From the NCBI GenBank assembly GCA_949300335.1, contig CASGDV010000138.1, positions 1-33,249 on the forward strand: a DNA stretch of 33,249 nucleotides. The letters run 5' to 3'. A model generated the notes under the pieces. It was not told the DNA's origin. It ran no database searches and saw nothing but the letters and a program-made list of their open reading frames with translations. The number at the start of each line of letters is the position of its first letter. Within the stretch, counting starts at the first letter, position 1. A program made the position numbers and the translations under genes. This document shows, one piece after another, positions 8,436-23,450 of the stretch. The DNA comes from an uncultured Bacteroidales bacterium. Its GTDB lineage: Bacteria; Bacteroidota; Bacteroidia; Bacteroidales; UBA932.

Positions 8436-9794
8436 ATGGGAAATCCTAAAGCATTTTTGACGGTAGCAAGGCAGGAAGCCGGATACCGTCCGGTACATGA
8501 CAGGATAAGAGATTTCGGAGAAGTCGAACAGACTCTGAACTCAAGCGAAAGAAAACTCCAGGCATCAAGATGCATGGACTGCGGAGTACCGTTCTGCAAC
8601 TGGGCCTGTCCGCTTGGCAACAGACCACCCGAATTTCAGGATGCACTGTTCAAGGGAAAATGGAAAGAAGCATACGAGATATTGTCCATGACAAATGATT
8701 TTCCTGAATTTACAGGAAGGATATGTCCTGCCCTCTGCGAAAAAAGCTGTGTCCTGAAACTTGCGGTAAACTCACCGGTGACCATCCGGGAAAACGAAGC
8801 TGCCATAACCGAAGCAGCTTTCCGCGAAGGATATATTACACCGGGGACCTACAAAAGAAACGGTTTCAGGGTAGGAATCATTGGTTCGGGACCTGCAGGA
8901 CTGGCTGCGGCCAACAGACTGAACAGGAAAGGTTATGAAGTAACGGTATTCGAAAAAGACGAATATCCCGGAGGACTGCTCAGATTCGGCATACCGAACT
9001 TCAAGCTCAACAAAGCCATCATTGACAGAAGAATCAGTCTGATGGAAGCCGAAGGGATAACCTTCAAGACAAATACGGAAATAGACACAGGCCGTCTGCC
9101 GGAAAATTTCGATGCATGGTGCATTTGTACCGGCACTCCCCAGGCAAGAGACCTGAAAGTTCCGGGACGTGAGCTCAAAGGCATATATACGGCAATGGAA
9201 CTTCTGTCACAGCAGAACAGGGTTCTTGCAGGACAGACCATTCCGAAAGAAGCGCTGATCAATGCAAAGGGAAAGAAAGTTCTGGTCATAGGAGGAGGAG
9301 ATACGGGAAGCGACTGCATAGGAACATGCAACAGGCATCATGCCCAATCGGTCACACAGATAGAAATAATGCCCATGCCGCCGGAAAACGAGAATCCGGC
9401 CACTCCATGGCCAATGTGGCCTGTAATACTCAAGACCAGCAGCAGCCATGAAGAAGGGTGTACCAGAAGATGGAACCTTTCGACAACCGGTTTCATCGGT
9501 AAAAACGGGAAAGTGACTGGAGCTGAAGTAGAAGAGGTAACATGGGAACCGACCGGAGATAATGGGAGACCTGTAATGAAACCGACCGGTAAAAAAGAAA
9601 TCATCCAGGCAGACCTCGTATTCCTTGCAATGGGATTCATAAAACCGGAACATCCTGAATATCAGGAAAACGTATTCATTGCAGGAGATGCCGAAACAGG
9701 AGCTAGCCTTGTAGTGAAATGCATCGCCGGAGGAAGAAAAGCAGCAGAAAAAATAGATGAATGGATTAAAACGAACAAGTCATGTGTGGAATAG
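8436..9794 (+). CDS. gltD: Glutamate synthase small (beta) subunit
   Basis: At 452 residues this is the normal length for the NAD(P)H-oxidising GltD partner. N-terminal cysteines C46, C49, C54 and C58 (CMDCGVPFCNWAC) and C97, C101 and C105 (CPALCEKSC) supply the 4Fe-4S ligands. An FAD-binding GSGPAG lies at 150-155 and the NAD(P)H-binding GGGDTGSD begins at 286. It feeds electrons from NAD(P)H through FAD and the Fe-S clusters to GltB. Cofactor preference (NADH or NADPH) is not decided by these motifs. Its last 13 bases overlap the start of asnB in another frame, which suggests translational coupling. Confidence 0.96.
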   Translation: MGNPKAFLTVARQEAGYRPVHDRIRDFGEVEQTLNSSERKLQASRCMDCGVPFCNWACPLGNRPPEFQDALFKGKWKEAYEILSMTNDFPEFTGRICPALCEKSCVLKLAVNSPVTIRENEAAITEAAFREGYITPGTYKRNGFRVGIIGSGPAGLAAANRLNRKGYEVTVFEKDEYPGGLLRFGIPNFKLNKAIIDRRISLMEAEGITFKTNTEIDTGRLPENFDAWCICTGTPQARDLKVPGRELKGIYTAMELLSQQNRVLAGQTIPKEALINAKGKKVLVIGGGDTGSDCIGTCNRHHAQSVTQIEIMPMPPENENPATPWPMWPVILKTSSSHEEGCTRRWNLSTTGFIGKNGKVTGAEVEEVTWEPTGDNGRPVMKPTGKKEIIQADLVFLAMGFIKPEHPEYQENVFIAGDAETGASLVVKCIAGGRKAAEKIDEWIKTNKSCVE

Positions 9795-11449
9795 CTGGTA
9801 TATTCAATATAAATGAAATAACTCCAACAGTACGTAACACCGCACTGCGAATGTCCGGAAAACTGAGACACCGCGGGCCGGACTGGAGCGGGATATACAC
9901 TGGCAAATCAGCCATACTGACCCATGAAAGGCTTTCCATAGTGGATCCTGAAAGCGGGAAACAGCCATTGTATTCACCGGACAGAAAACATATACTTGCT
10001 GTCAACGGAGAAATATACAACCACCGGGAAATACGCCGCAGATATGAAGGGAAATACCATTTCTCGACAGGAAGCGACTGTGAAGTCATACTTGCATTAT
10101 ACGCTGACAAGGGAACGGACTTTCTCGAGGAACTCAACGGAATATTCGCTTTTGCGCTATATGACGAAAGCAAAGACGACTTTTTCATAGCACGCGACCA
10201 CATGGGAATCATCCCGCTCTACATAGGCAAAGACAAGGACGGCAGGATATACTGTGCCAGCGAGCTCAAGGCCCTGGAAGGAGTATGTGATGAATACATT
10301 CCGTTCCCGCCGGGACACTGCTACATCGGAAGCGAAGGAAAAATGAAACAGTGGTACTCCAGAAGCTGGGAAAAATATGAAGAAACCGCTTCATATACTG
10401 ACTGCAGCATGATAAGGGAATCATTGGAAGAAGCAGTAAAGAGACAACTTATGTGCGACGTACCGTACGGAGTCCTGCTGTCAGGAGGACTTGACAGTTC
10501 AATAATATCCGCAACGGCAAAAAAATATTCGGCCAAAAGAATAGAGACAGGCGGTGTAGCCGATGCGTGGTGGCCGCGCCTTCACAGTTTTGCCATAGGA
10601 CTTGAAGGAGCCCCTGACCTTCTCCAGGCCAGAAAAGTTGCGGAATACATCGGAACTGTCCACCATGAAATAAACTATACCGTACAGGAAGGACTGGATG
10701 TACTAAGAGATGTCATATACCATACGGAAACATATGACATCACTACCGTAAGAGCATCGACCCCGATGTATCTCCTCGCAAGGGTCATAAAATCAATGGG
10801 AATCAAAATGGTCCTCAGCGGCGAAGGCGCAGATGAAATATTCGGAGGATACCTGTATTTCCACAAGGCTCCGGATGCCAGGTCCTTCCACGAAGAAACC
10901 GTACGGAAACTCAAAAGGCTGCATCTTTATGATTGTCTGAGAGCCAACAAGGCTTTGTCGGCATGGGGTGTTGAAGGAAGAGTGCCATTCCTGGACAAGG
11001 AATTCCTGGACATTGCCATGACCGTAGACCCCGAAAAAAAGATGTGTCCCGGAAACACTATTGAAAAAAAGATACTCCGCGAATCCTTTGCCGACATGCT
11101 CCCTGACGATATAATATGGAGACAGAAGGAACAGTTCAGCGACGGAGTCGGATACAGCTGGATAGATTCTCTGAAAGAATTCACATCTAAAGCTGTAAGT
11201 GACGCTGAAATGGAAAACGCGGCATCCCGCTTCCCCGTAAACCCACCGCGGAACAAGGAAGAATTCTATTACAGAAGCATCTTCGAGGAACTCTTCCCGA
11301 GCAAAAGTGCTGCAATGAGCGTACCGAGCATACCAAGTGTAGCATGCTCATCGGCCGAAGCCCTCGAATGGGACAAATCGTTCACCGGACAAAATGATCC
11401 GAGCGGACGCGCGGCAAAAGGTATACACGAAAAAGCCTATACCAAATAA
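9782..11449 (+). CDS. asnB: Asparagine synthetase B, glutamine-hydrolysing
   Basis: This 555-residue protein begins MCGIAGIFN, so removal of Met exposes Cys2, the class II glutaminase nucleophile. The ATP-pyrophosphatase loop SGGLDSS is at 234-240, and the synthetase motif GEGADEIFGGY is present. It uses glutamine and ATP to convert aspartate to asparagine. The ATG lies inside the end of gltD (13-base overlap), so the ribosome finishing gltD could restart here. Its place between glutamate synthase and the ammonium transporter fits a shared nitrogen-assimilation transcript. The last 45 or so residues (after about 510) look less conserved. Confidence 0.95.
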   Translation: MCGIAGIFNINEITPTVRNTALRMSGKLRHRGPDWSGIYTGKSAILTHERLSIVDPESGKQPLYSPDRKHILAVNGEIYNHREIRRRYEGKYHFSTGSDCEVILALYADKGTDFLEELNGIFAFALYDESKDDFFIARDHMGIIPLYIGKDKDGRIYCASELKALEGVCDEYIPFPPGHCYIGSEGKMKQWYSRSWEKYEETASYTDCSMIRESLEEAVKRQLMCDVPYGVLLSGGLDSSIISATAKKYSAKRIETGGVADAWWPRLHSFAIGLEGAPDLLQARKVAEYIGTVHHEINYTVQEGLDVLRDVIYHTETYDITTVRASTPMYLLARVIKSMGIKMVLSGEGADEIFGGYLYFHKAPDARSFHEETVRKLKRLHLYDCLRANKALSAWGVEGRVPFLDKEFLDIAMTVDPEKKMCPGNTIEKKILRESFADMLPDDIIWRQKEQFSDGVGYSWIDSLKEFTSKAVSDAEMENAASRFPVNPPRNKEEFYYRSIFEELFPSKSAAMSVPSIPSVACSSAEALEWDKSFTGQNDPSGRAAKGIHEKAYTK

Positions 11450-11492
11450 CATCATAAAACAGATATAATTTTCAAAACGTTCTTAACTTATT

Positions 11493-12785
11493 ATGAAAAA
11501 AAGATGGATAATAATGATGATAATAATTATCATCATCAGCATTACAGGAGTAATGCTCCCCGAAACTCCAGGCATCTGGGAAACAGATGCACTATTCAAC
11601 CCGGCCAACGTAGCATGGATTATAACGGCAACAATCCTCGTACTCATGATGACACCGGGACTTTCATTCTTCTACGGCGGTATGGTAGGAAAGAAGAATG
11701 TTATATCCACAATACTGCAAAGCTTCATAGCGATGGGCATCATTAGCGTCATATGGGTCGTATTCGGATTCAGCCTGGCATTCGGAGAAGACATAGGCGG
11801 CTTCATCGGCAATCCTGCCACATTTTTCATGTTCAGCAATGTAGGAGCAAAAGTGGACACTTACCTTGCACCGACAATCCCGCTTGCACTATATGCACTT
11901 TTCCAGATGAAATTCGCAATAATAACCCCGTCCCTGATTACGGGCTCTTTTGCAGAAAGGATAAGATTCTCATCATACATGGTTTTCCTTGCACTCTTCT
12001 GCACATTCATATACTGTCCCCTCGCCCACTGGACATGGCATCCTGACGGATTCCTGAGGCAAATGGGAGTCCTTGACTTTGCCGGAGGTATAGTCGTACA
12101 TGCATCATCAGGAATTGCAGCCCTTACCGGAGCAATATTTCTTGGAGGAAGAACAGACAAGGACAAACCTCACCACCCGGCAAATATTCCGCTCGTAATA
12201 CTTGGAGCAGCCCTGTTATGGCTGGGATGGTTCGGATTCAACGCCGGTTCTTCACTGGCCTCCGACTCGACAGCCATTAAAGCATTCCTGAATACCAACA
12301 CAGCATCGGCTATGGCAATGACAGTATGGCTCGTCCTGGACTGCCTTAGGGGAAGAAAACCTTCAGCACTCGGTGCAGCAATCGGAGCAGTAGTAGGACT
12401 TGTAGCAATAACTCCATCTGCAGGATACGTTACCGTCGGACAAAGCATCTTCATCGCCTTCACGACTACAATCGTATGCAACATAGCCGTATACTGGAAA
12501 AACAAGACAAAGGTAGATGATGCACTCGACGTATTCCCGACACACGGTATGGGAGGCATTTTCGGCACGATACTGACGGGAATCTTCGTAAACGGACTGA
12601 TAGCCGGAAACATAAGAATCTTCATGAACCATATTCTGGCAGTCATAATTGTATGCGGGTATACTTTTCTGGTATCATATTGTCTATACTGGCTCACCAA
12701 CAAGATGATACCTATGAGAGTCTCTCAAAAAAGCGAAGAAATAGGACTCGACATCAGCCAGCATGATGAAATATATGGAGAATAA
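11493..12785 (+). CDS. amt: Ammonium transporter (Amt family)
   Basis: This 430-residue membrane protein has the 11-helix Amt pattern after an N-terminal, isoleucine-rich signal-like helix (MMIIIIIISITGVM). Family motifs are FFYGGMVGKKNV, DFAGGIVVHASSG with H203, and THGMGGIFG with H351. H203 and H351 are the likely paired pore histidines. The cytoplasmic tail GLDISQHDEIYGE is typical of Amt proteins that can be gated by a PII protein. No glnK/glnB gene lies beside it, nor is a PII domain fused to it, which is unusual for amt genes. It sits 43 bases after asnB and just before glutamine synthetase, consistent with capture of external ammonium when nitrogen is low. Confidence 0.95.
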   Translation: MKKRWIIMMIIIIIISITGVMLPETPGIWETDALFNPANVAWIITATILVLMMTPGLSFFYGGMVGKKNVISTILQSFIAMGIISVIWVVFGFSLAFGEDIGGFIGNPATFFMFSNVGAKVDTYLAPTIPLALYALFQMKFAIITPSLITGSFAERIRFSSYMVFLALFCTFIYCPLAHWTWHPDGFLRQMGVLDFAGGIVVHASSGIAALTGAIFLGGRTDKDKPHHPANIPLVILGAALLWLGWFGFNAGSSLASDSTAIKAFLNTNTASAMAMTVWLVLDCLRGRKPSALGAAIGAVVGLVAITPSAGYVTVGQSIFIAFTTTIVCNIAVYWKNKTKVDDALDVFPTHGMGGIFGTILTGIFVNGLIAGNIRIFMNHILAVIIVCGYTFLVSYCLYWLTNKMIPMRVSQKSEEIGLDISQHDEIYGE

Positions 12786-12837
12786 ACACTACAATTATCC
12801 GAATGAAAATCAAAAACAAACACATAAATTAAAAGAT

Positions 12838-15084
12838 ATGTCAACTTTACGATTCAAAATGGTAGAAGCCGCATTCGGCAAGAAGCCTCTGGATGCTGCG
12901 GAATTTACAGGAAAACACAATGTAGAGAATTCCGTAAATTCCCCTGCCGGAATATCGGCAGGAGACGCACGTCCGTCGGAGTATTTTGCGGAACATGTAT
13001 TCAACAGAGAAAAAATGTTCCATTACCTTCCCGCAAAAGTTTACGAGAAACTGATAAACGTAATCGACACGGGAACCACTCTTGACAGGAGCATAGCAGA
13101 CGAAGTTGCTGCAGGAATGAAGAAATGGGCAATAGAAATGGGAGCGACGCATTATACTCACTGGTTTGCCCCGCTGACCGAAGGTACTGCCGAAAAACAT
13201 GATTCGTTCATCGAACATGACGGCAAAGGAGGCCTTATGGAAGAATTTACCGGAAAACTTCTCGTCCAGCAGGAACCCGATGCATCATCATTCCCGAACG
13301 GAGGTATCAGAAACACATTTGAAGCAAGAGGATACTCTGCATGGGACCCGTCATCACCGGCATTCATCGTTGACGACACCCTCTGCATACCAACCATATT
13401 CATAGCATATACCGGAGAAGCACTTGATTACAAGGCTCCTCTTCTGAAAGCGCTCAGAGCCGTAGACAAAGCTGCAAGCGAAGTATGCCGCTACTTCGAC
13501 CCAGATGTAAAAAAAGTATATGCCTACCTTGGCTGGGAACAGGAATATTTCCTTGTAGATGAAGGACTCTATGCAGCAAGGCCAGACCTTCTCCTTACCG
13601 GAAGAACCCTAATGGGACACGACTCTGCAAAAAACCAGCAGCTTGAAGACCATTATTTCGGAGCTATACCGACAAGGGTAGCTGCATTCATGAAAGACCT
13701 GGAAATCGAGGCACTGAAATTAGGAATACCTGTAAAGACACGCCATAACGAAGTAGCCCCGAACCAGTTCGAACTGGCACCGATATTCGAGGAATGCAAT
13801 CTTGCCAATGACCACAACATGCTCATAATGTCACTTATGAGAAAGATTGCAAGGAACCACGGCTTCCGCGTACTGCTCCATGAAAAACCTTTCAAAGGCG
13901 TAAACGGAAGCGGTAAACACAACAACTGGTCACTCGGTACCGACACCGGCATCCAGCTCATGTCACCGGGAAAAGACTTCAACGGCAACCTCAGGTTCAT
14001 CACGTTCATCGTGAATACACTTATGGCGGTATACCGTCACAACGGTCTCCTCAAAGCATCCATCATAAGTGCAAGCAATGCACACAGACTGGGAGCAAAC
14101 GAGGCCCCGCCTGCAATAATATCAAGTTTCCTCGGAACGCAGATTTCAGCAGTCCTCAAACACATCGAGGAAAGCGATCCTGAAAGCCTGCAGTCACTCT
14201 CAGGAAAAACAGGAATCAAACTCGACATTCCACAGATACCTGAAATTCTGATTGACAACACAGACAGAAACAGAACATCGCCTTTTGCCTTCACCGGAAA
14301 CAGATTCGAATTCAGGGCCGTAGGTTCGGAAGCAAACTGCGCAAGCGCAATGATAGTTCTGAACTCGGCAATAGCTGAACAGCTCACCGAATTCAAACTG
14401 GCCGTCGACAAGAAAATATCAGAAGGAGAAGACAAGGAATCCGCAATACTCTCCGTAATAAAGGAATATATAAAAATCTGTGCTCCAATCCATTTTGACG
14501 GCAACGGATACAGCGAAGAATGGAAAGCAGAAGCAGCACGGAGAGGTCTCGACTGCGAAACCAGCGTACCGCTCATATATGACAATTACCTCACTGAAAA
14601 CAGTGCGGACATGTTCGAAAAGACAGGAGTCATGACACGCAAGGAACTGGAAGCGAGAAATGAAGTGAAATGGGAGACATATACCAAGAAAATCCAGATC
14701 GAATCCCGTGTTCTCGGCGATCTCGCAATGAACCATATAATTCCGGTAGCCACTGCATACCAGAGTTCGCTCATAGAAAATGTATGCAACATGCATAAAA
14801 TCTTCCCGGCGGAAAAAGCGGAGATGCTGTCATCGAAAAACATGGAACTTATAGAAGCCATCGCACGACACACGGCATTCATAAAAGAACATGTCGATTC
14901 GATGATTGAAGCCAGGAAAGTAGCGAACAAGATAGAAACTGAAAGAGAAAAAGCGATAGCGTACCATGACACCATAGTACCGGCCTTGGAAGAAATACGC
15001 TACCACATTGACAAGCTCGAGCTCATAGTCGATGACAGGATGTGGCCTCTTCCGAAATACAGGGAACTTCTTTTCATACGGTAA
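12838..15084 (+). CDS. glnN: Glutamine synthetase type III
   Basis: From the ATG at 12838 the product is 748 residues and begins MSTLRFKMVEAAFGKKPLD, which lines up with the start of Bacteroides GSIII. An in-frame ATG at 12763 would overlap amt and add 25 hydrophilic, Lys/Gln/Asn-rich residues, so it is less likely. GSIII signatures are THYTHWFQ-like THYTHWFAPLTEGTAEKHD, QEPDASSFPNGGIRNTFEAR, the ATP/metal segment VNGSGKHNNWS and the NRTSPFAFTGNRFEFRAVGS block, ending WPLPKYRELLF. It makes glutamine from glutamate, ammonia and ATP as a large double-ring oligomer. It is the last gene of the operon, followed by a terminator. Confidence 0.96.
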   Translation: MSTLRFKMVEAAFGKKPLDAAEFTGKHNVENSVNSPAGISAGDARPSEYFAEHVFNREKMFHYLPAKVYEKLINVIDTGTTLDRSIADEVAAGMKKWAIEMGATHYTHWFAPLTEGTAEKHDSFIEHDGKGGLMEEFTGKLLVQQEPDASSFPNGGIRNTFEARGYSAWDPSSPAFIVDDTLCIPTIFIAYTGEALDYKAPLLKALRAVDKAASEVCRYFDPDVKKVYAYLGWEQEYFLVDEGLYAARPDLLLTGRTLMGHDSAKNQQLEDHYFGAIPTRVAAFMKDLEIEALKLGIPVKTRHNEVAPNQFELAPIFEECNLANDHNMLIMSLMRKIARNHGFRVLLHEKPFKGVNGSGKHNNWSLGTDTGIQLMSPGKDFNGNLRFITFIVNTLMAVYRHNGLLKASIISASNAHRLGANEAPPAIISSFLGTQISAVLKHIEESDPESLQSLSGKTGIKLDIPQIPEILIDNTDRNRTSPFAFTGNRFEFRAVGSEANCASAMIVLNSAIAEQLTEFKLAVDKKISEGEDKESAILSVIKEYIKICAPIHFDGNGYSEEWKAEAARRGLDCETSVPLIYDNYLTENSADMFEKTGVMTRKELEARNEVKWETYTKKIQIESRVLGDLAMNHIIPVATAYQSSLIENVCNMHKIFPAEKAEMLSSKNMELIEAIARHTAFIKEHVDSMIEARKVANKIETEREKAIAYHDTIVPALEEIRYHIDKLELIVDDRMWPLPKYRELLFIR

Positions 15085-15120
15085 TCCTGTCGCAAAGACA
15101 ACATTAGCGTGTATCACATT

Positions 15121-15158
15121 AAGAGGACTCAAAATTACTTTTGAGTCCTCTTTTTTTT
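15121..15158 (+). terminator. Strong intrinsic terminator after glnN
   Basis: A perfect 14-base stem (AAGAGGACTCAAAA at 15121-15134 with its complement at 15139-15152) closes on a TTAC loop and runs into an unbroken T tract to 15158. It ends the gltB-glnN operon 36 bases after the glnN stop. Because the stem is A-rich on its left arm it could also act leftward. Confidence 0.92.
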
Positions 15159-15222
15159 GAGATAGAGAGGCACTCCAATATTTCATCCGTGGCCGTACAT
15201 TCTTCACCCCGGAAACAACCAT

Positions 15223-15271
15223 TTGATAACAAACTTATTTCTCCCTCATAAACAATCACTTGATAACAAAC
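15223..15271. repeat. 12-base direct repeat pair
   Basis: TTGATAACAAAC occurs at 15223-15234 and again at 15260-15271, 37 bases apart, with similar flanks (aaccat and aatcac before). Function unknown. Confidence 0.7.
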
Positions 15272-15280
15272 GCATTCATC

Positions 15281-15405
15281 AACCCCGCTCCAGACTCCAG
15301 GCTCCCCACTCTCTGCTCCCGGCTCCCGACTGATATCCTGCAACCTTTCACCCCCACTCCCGATTTCCGGATCCCGGTTTCCGACTGATATCCTGCAACT
15401 TTTCA
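15281..15405. repeat. Degenerate 55-base tandem repeat
   Basis: CCGACTGATATCCTGCAAC occurs at 15326-15344 and 15381-15399; the match extends to 25 bases with one mismatch, giving a 55-base period. The sequence before each copy is made of C/T-rich CTCCC, CTCCG and TCCCGG words, so the minus strand reads as repeated GGAG and CGGGAG motifs. This looks like an expanding simple repeat and not a gene. Confidence 0.7.
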
Positions 15406-15411
15406 GCCAAC

Positions 15412-15569
15412 CCACGCGCATCAGGCTTTTTGCGTAAGTGGCTGAACAGTAAGTATTTATCTTAAAAGAGTGATGCTTATTGACCTTTTTTTACGTGGTC
15501 AAGCGCATCTATGAATCTTCGTAAGCATTTGATTATCAGTAGCTTTATCGAAACATGAGATGCGCGTGG
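15412..15569. repeat. MITE-like inverted-repeat element (158 bases)
   Basis: CCACGCGCATC at 15412-15422 has an exact 11-base inverted copy, GATGCGCGTGG, at 15559-15569. Inside lie further inverted pairs: GCGCATCT (15503-15510) with AGATGCGC (15558-15565), and TTGACC with GGTCAA at 15480-15501. No target-site duplication or transposase is visible, so a non-autonomous mobile element is only one possibility; a structured transcript end is another. Confidence 0.4.
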
Positions 15570-15578
15570 ATCCCACGC
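15564..15578. repeat. Short perfect hairpin
   Basis: GCGTGGATCCCACGC can fold into a 6-base GC-rich stem with a 3-base loop. It lies about 100 bases past the stop of the leftward GH2 gene and may help end that transcript, although no T tract follows in the leftward direction. Confidence 0.45.
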
Positions 15579-15681
15579 TCGGATGACAGACAACTGACTC
15601 CGGGATAACGGGTATGTATCTCTGAGATGACGACCATGAGTCCCGGGGATGGCATATTGGATAGAACCTACTTGCTTTTCA

Positions 15682-21216
<5,535 letters not shown>

Positions 21217-21220
<4 letters not shown>

Positions 21221-23304
21221 TCTACCTGTCTTTCCTCTTTTTCGCAATAATGGCGGTACAATGCCTCCTGCGAACCCGTATCAAGAGGATTGCCGCAAGT
21301 CCAGCTCTGATTCCTGCCCGACCCGTCAACAAGCCGCCCCTGTCTGACATCCCTCAGTCCTGAATCCACTATCCTGATCATTTCATCCTTGATTTCCGGA
21401 TCATACACGGGTGTCACAACCTCTACACGATTGTCAAGATTGCGCGGCATCCAGTCGGCAGAACCGATGAAAACATCATTCCTGCCGCCCGCAGCGAATA
21501 CAAATATACGCGAATGTTCCAGAAAACGGTCTATAATTCCGCAAACTTTCAGATTCATTCCGGAAGGAAGACCGTCTGTTACAATAGAGCAGTTTCCTCT
21601 AACAAGAAGTTCGACCCGCACACCTGCCAATGCCGCATCGTAAAGTCTCTCGATTATTTCCGGATCGGTAACATGATTGACCTTAACCTTGATATACGAC
21701 ACCTTTCCTGCTGCATGATTCCGGATTTCAGCATTAATAAGCGACAGAAATCTCCGCTTCATTTCATTCGGCGAAACCAGAAGTTCCCTGAATTTGGCGG
21801 GAATATAAGGTTTCTCGATAAAATCAAACAGCGACGAAACATCCTTCACTATATCCTTGGAAGCTGTCATCAATATGCAATCCGTATATGAACGTGCATT
21901 CCCCTCATGGAAATTACCAGTGCTTATACACGCGATATCAGCTCCTCTTTTTCTCTCTATGAGAACGACCTTCGAATGAACCTTCAGACCCTCAACGCCG
22001 AAAAGCACCTTTACACCGGCTTCCTGCAATTTCTGCGACCACTCTATATTGGATTCCTCATCGAACCTCGCGAGCAGTTCAATCACCACGGTAACCTTTT
22101 TACCGTTTCTTGCAGCTGCAATCAAAGCCTTCACCACACGGGAATCACGTGCCAGCCTGTACAACGTAATCTTCACTGCCTTTACGTTCTTGTCAATGGC
22201 AGCTTCCTGAAGCACCCGAAGAAAAGAAGAAAAACTGTGGTACGGGACATGCAGGAAACGGTCACGCTCTGCTATAAGATTCAGAATACTGCCATCCACA
22301 TCCAGAGAAGCGCGCACAATCGAAGGCATAGGAGCAAACCTGAGATCGGTCCTGCCGCAATCCGGAAATTTCATCAAATCCTTGTGATTCTGGTATCTCC
22401 CGCCTTCCAGTACAGTATCATTCTTGTCGATATCAAGTTTGTTCAGAATCTTGCGAAGCAACTCGCCGGGCATGTCAGCATCATATACAACCCTCAGGGG
22501 CTCCCCTTTCTTCCTTGACTTCAACCCTTTCGAAATCTTCTGCATGAGACCGCTCCTACGGTCGTCATCAATCTCCATCTCTGCATCTCTCGTAAACTTG
22601 AAGGCAAACGCCTCGAAACTTGAAAACCCGAGACCATGGAAAATTTTAGTCAGGGAACACCTTACAATATCGTCAAGATACATTATATATATGCCTCCAT
22701 CCTTGTCCGGAAGCCGTATGAACCTTCCGCAAGCCTGAACGGGAAGTTCAAAATATGCATATTCAGAAACCTCATTCCCTACAGAATTCATCCGGTTTGC
22801 CTTTACAGCCATATATATGCTGGCATCCGACTCATAATCCAGATGGGATACGGATGAAAACCAGACAGGCATTACAAGCCCCTCTATTTTCTCCCGATAA
22901 AATGAATGGATAAACTTCAACTGCTCCCCATCCACTTCTGAGTCGGAAATCAGATGGATATTTTCCTTCTCAAGATCCTCATATACACTGTTTACAGCTG
23001 ATTCATAATCCTTTATATATCTGGCATTTATCCTTCCTATCTGCTTCACCACAGCTTTCGCATGAGAAGACTCAGCACAGAGGGAACGGTCCTTGAGTCC
23101 GGCAACCCTGTTCTGGGAAGCGACCCTGACCCTGAAAAACTCATCCAGATTATTGGAATAAATCCCAAGAAAAGTAAGCCTCTCCAACAACGGTACGGTT
23201 TTTCTGCAAGCCTCCTGCAGAACCCTCCTGTTAAAATACATCCAACTGACATCCCTCTCCAATAAAGGATAATTGCCGTTCCTGTTTCCATTCTTCTTTG
23301 CCAT
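21217..23304 (-). CDS. ppk1: Polyphosphate kinase 1
   Basis: From the ATG at 23304 the product is 695 residues, beginning MAKKNGNRNGNYPLLERDVSWMYFN, close to the standard PPK1 N-terminus. The ATG at 23343 adds 13 residues but lies only a few bases from the predicted transcription start, so it is less likely. PPK1 landmarks are LTFLGIYSNNLDEFF, the autophosphorylated His in LKVHSKV (H443), the second active-site His in FLEHSRIF (H597), and GSADWMPRN. E. coli equivalents are His435 and His592. It reversibly polymerises ATP gamma-phosphate into polyphosphate, affecting stress survival. It overlaps ppx by 4 bases, forming a synthesis/degradation pair. Confidence 0.95.
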
Positions 23305-23352
23305 ATAAAACTGATTTATCCGAATTCCGGTAAAGAAAGTCAAAAAGAGTTA

Positions 23353-23360
23353 CAAAATTA
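23353..23360 (-). promoter_or_regulatory. -7 element upstream of ppk1
   Basis: Read leftward this is TAATTTTG, matching TAnnTTTG. A TTG lies at 23386-23384, 23 bases away, slightly longer than usual. Transcription would start near 23346, supporting the ppk1 ATG at 23304. Confidence 0.45.
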
Positions 23361-23386
23361 TTACAACGGCACCGCACCATAAGCAA

Positions 23387-23430
23387 TATAGGGAGTGAAT
23401 CCAAAATTTTCATTCCATCCACTCCCTATA
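23387..23430. repeat. 11-base inverted repeat between bactofilin and ppk1
   Basis: TATAGGGAGTG (23387-23397) is exactly complementary to CACTCCCTATA (23420-23430), with a 22-base spacer that can add an inner AAT/ATT pairing. It lies 20 bases after the bactofilin stop and just above the ppk1 promoter, so it may end the secA-bactofilin transcript. No T tract follows in the leftward direction. Confidence 0.65.
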
Positions 23431-23450
23431 ATGTCAAAATCTTCCGCCTG

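Larger units (their letters stand above)
15159..15681. other. Repeat-rich gap between convergent operons
   Basis: No convincing gene is seen. The gap holds a 12-base direct repeat, a 25-base direct repeat, strongly skewed GGAG-type runs on the minus strand, a MITE-like inverted-repeat pair and several short hairpins, listed separately. It divides rightward from leftward transcription. Confidence 0.6.

Noticed and set aside
12763-12837. Longer GSIII start at 12763
   Set aside because: It would overlap amt and add a hydrophilic tail absent from known GSIII proteins; the ATG at 12838 aligns with the family start.
15119-15421. Leftward 100-residue frame over the terminator and repeat region
   Set aside because: Its text follows the GGAG repeats and starts/ends in a terminator and repeat DNA; composition is that of translated simple repeats, with no recognisable domain.
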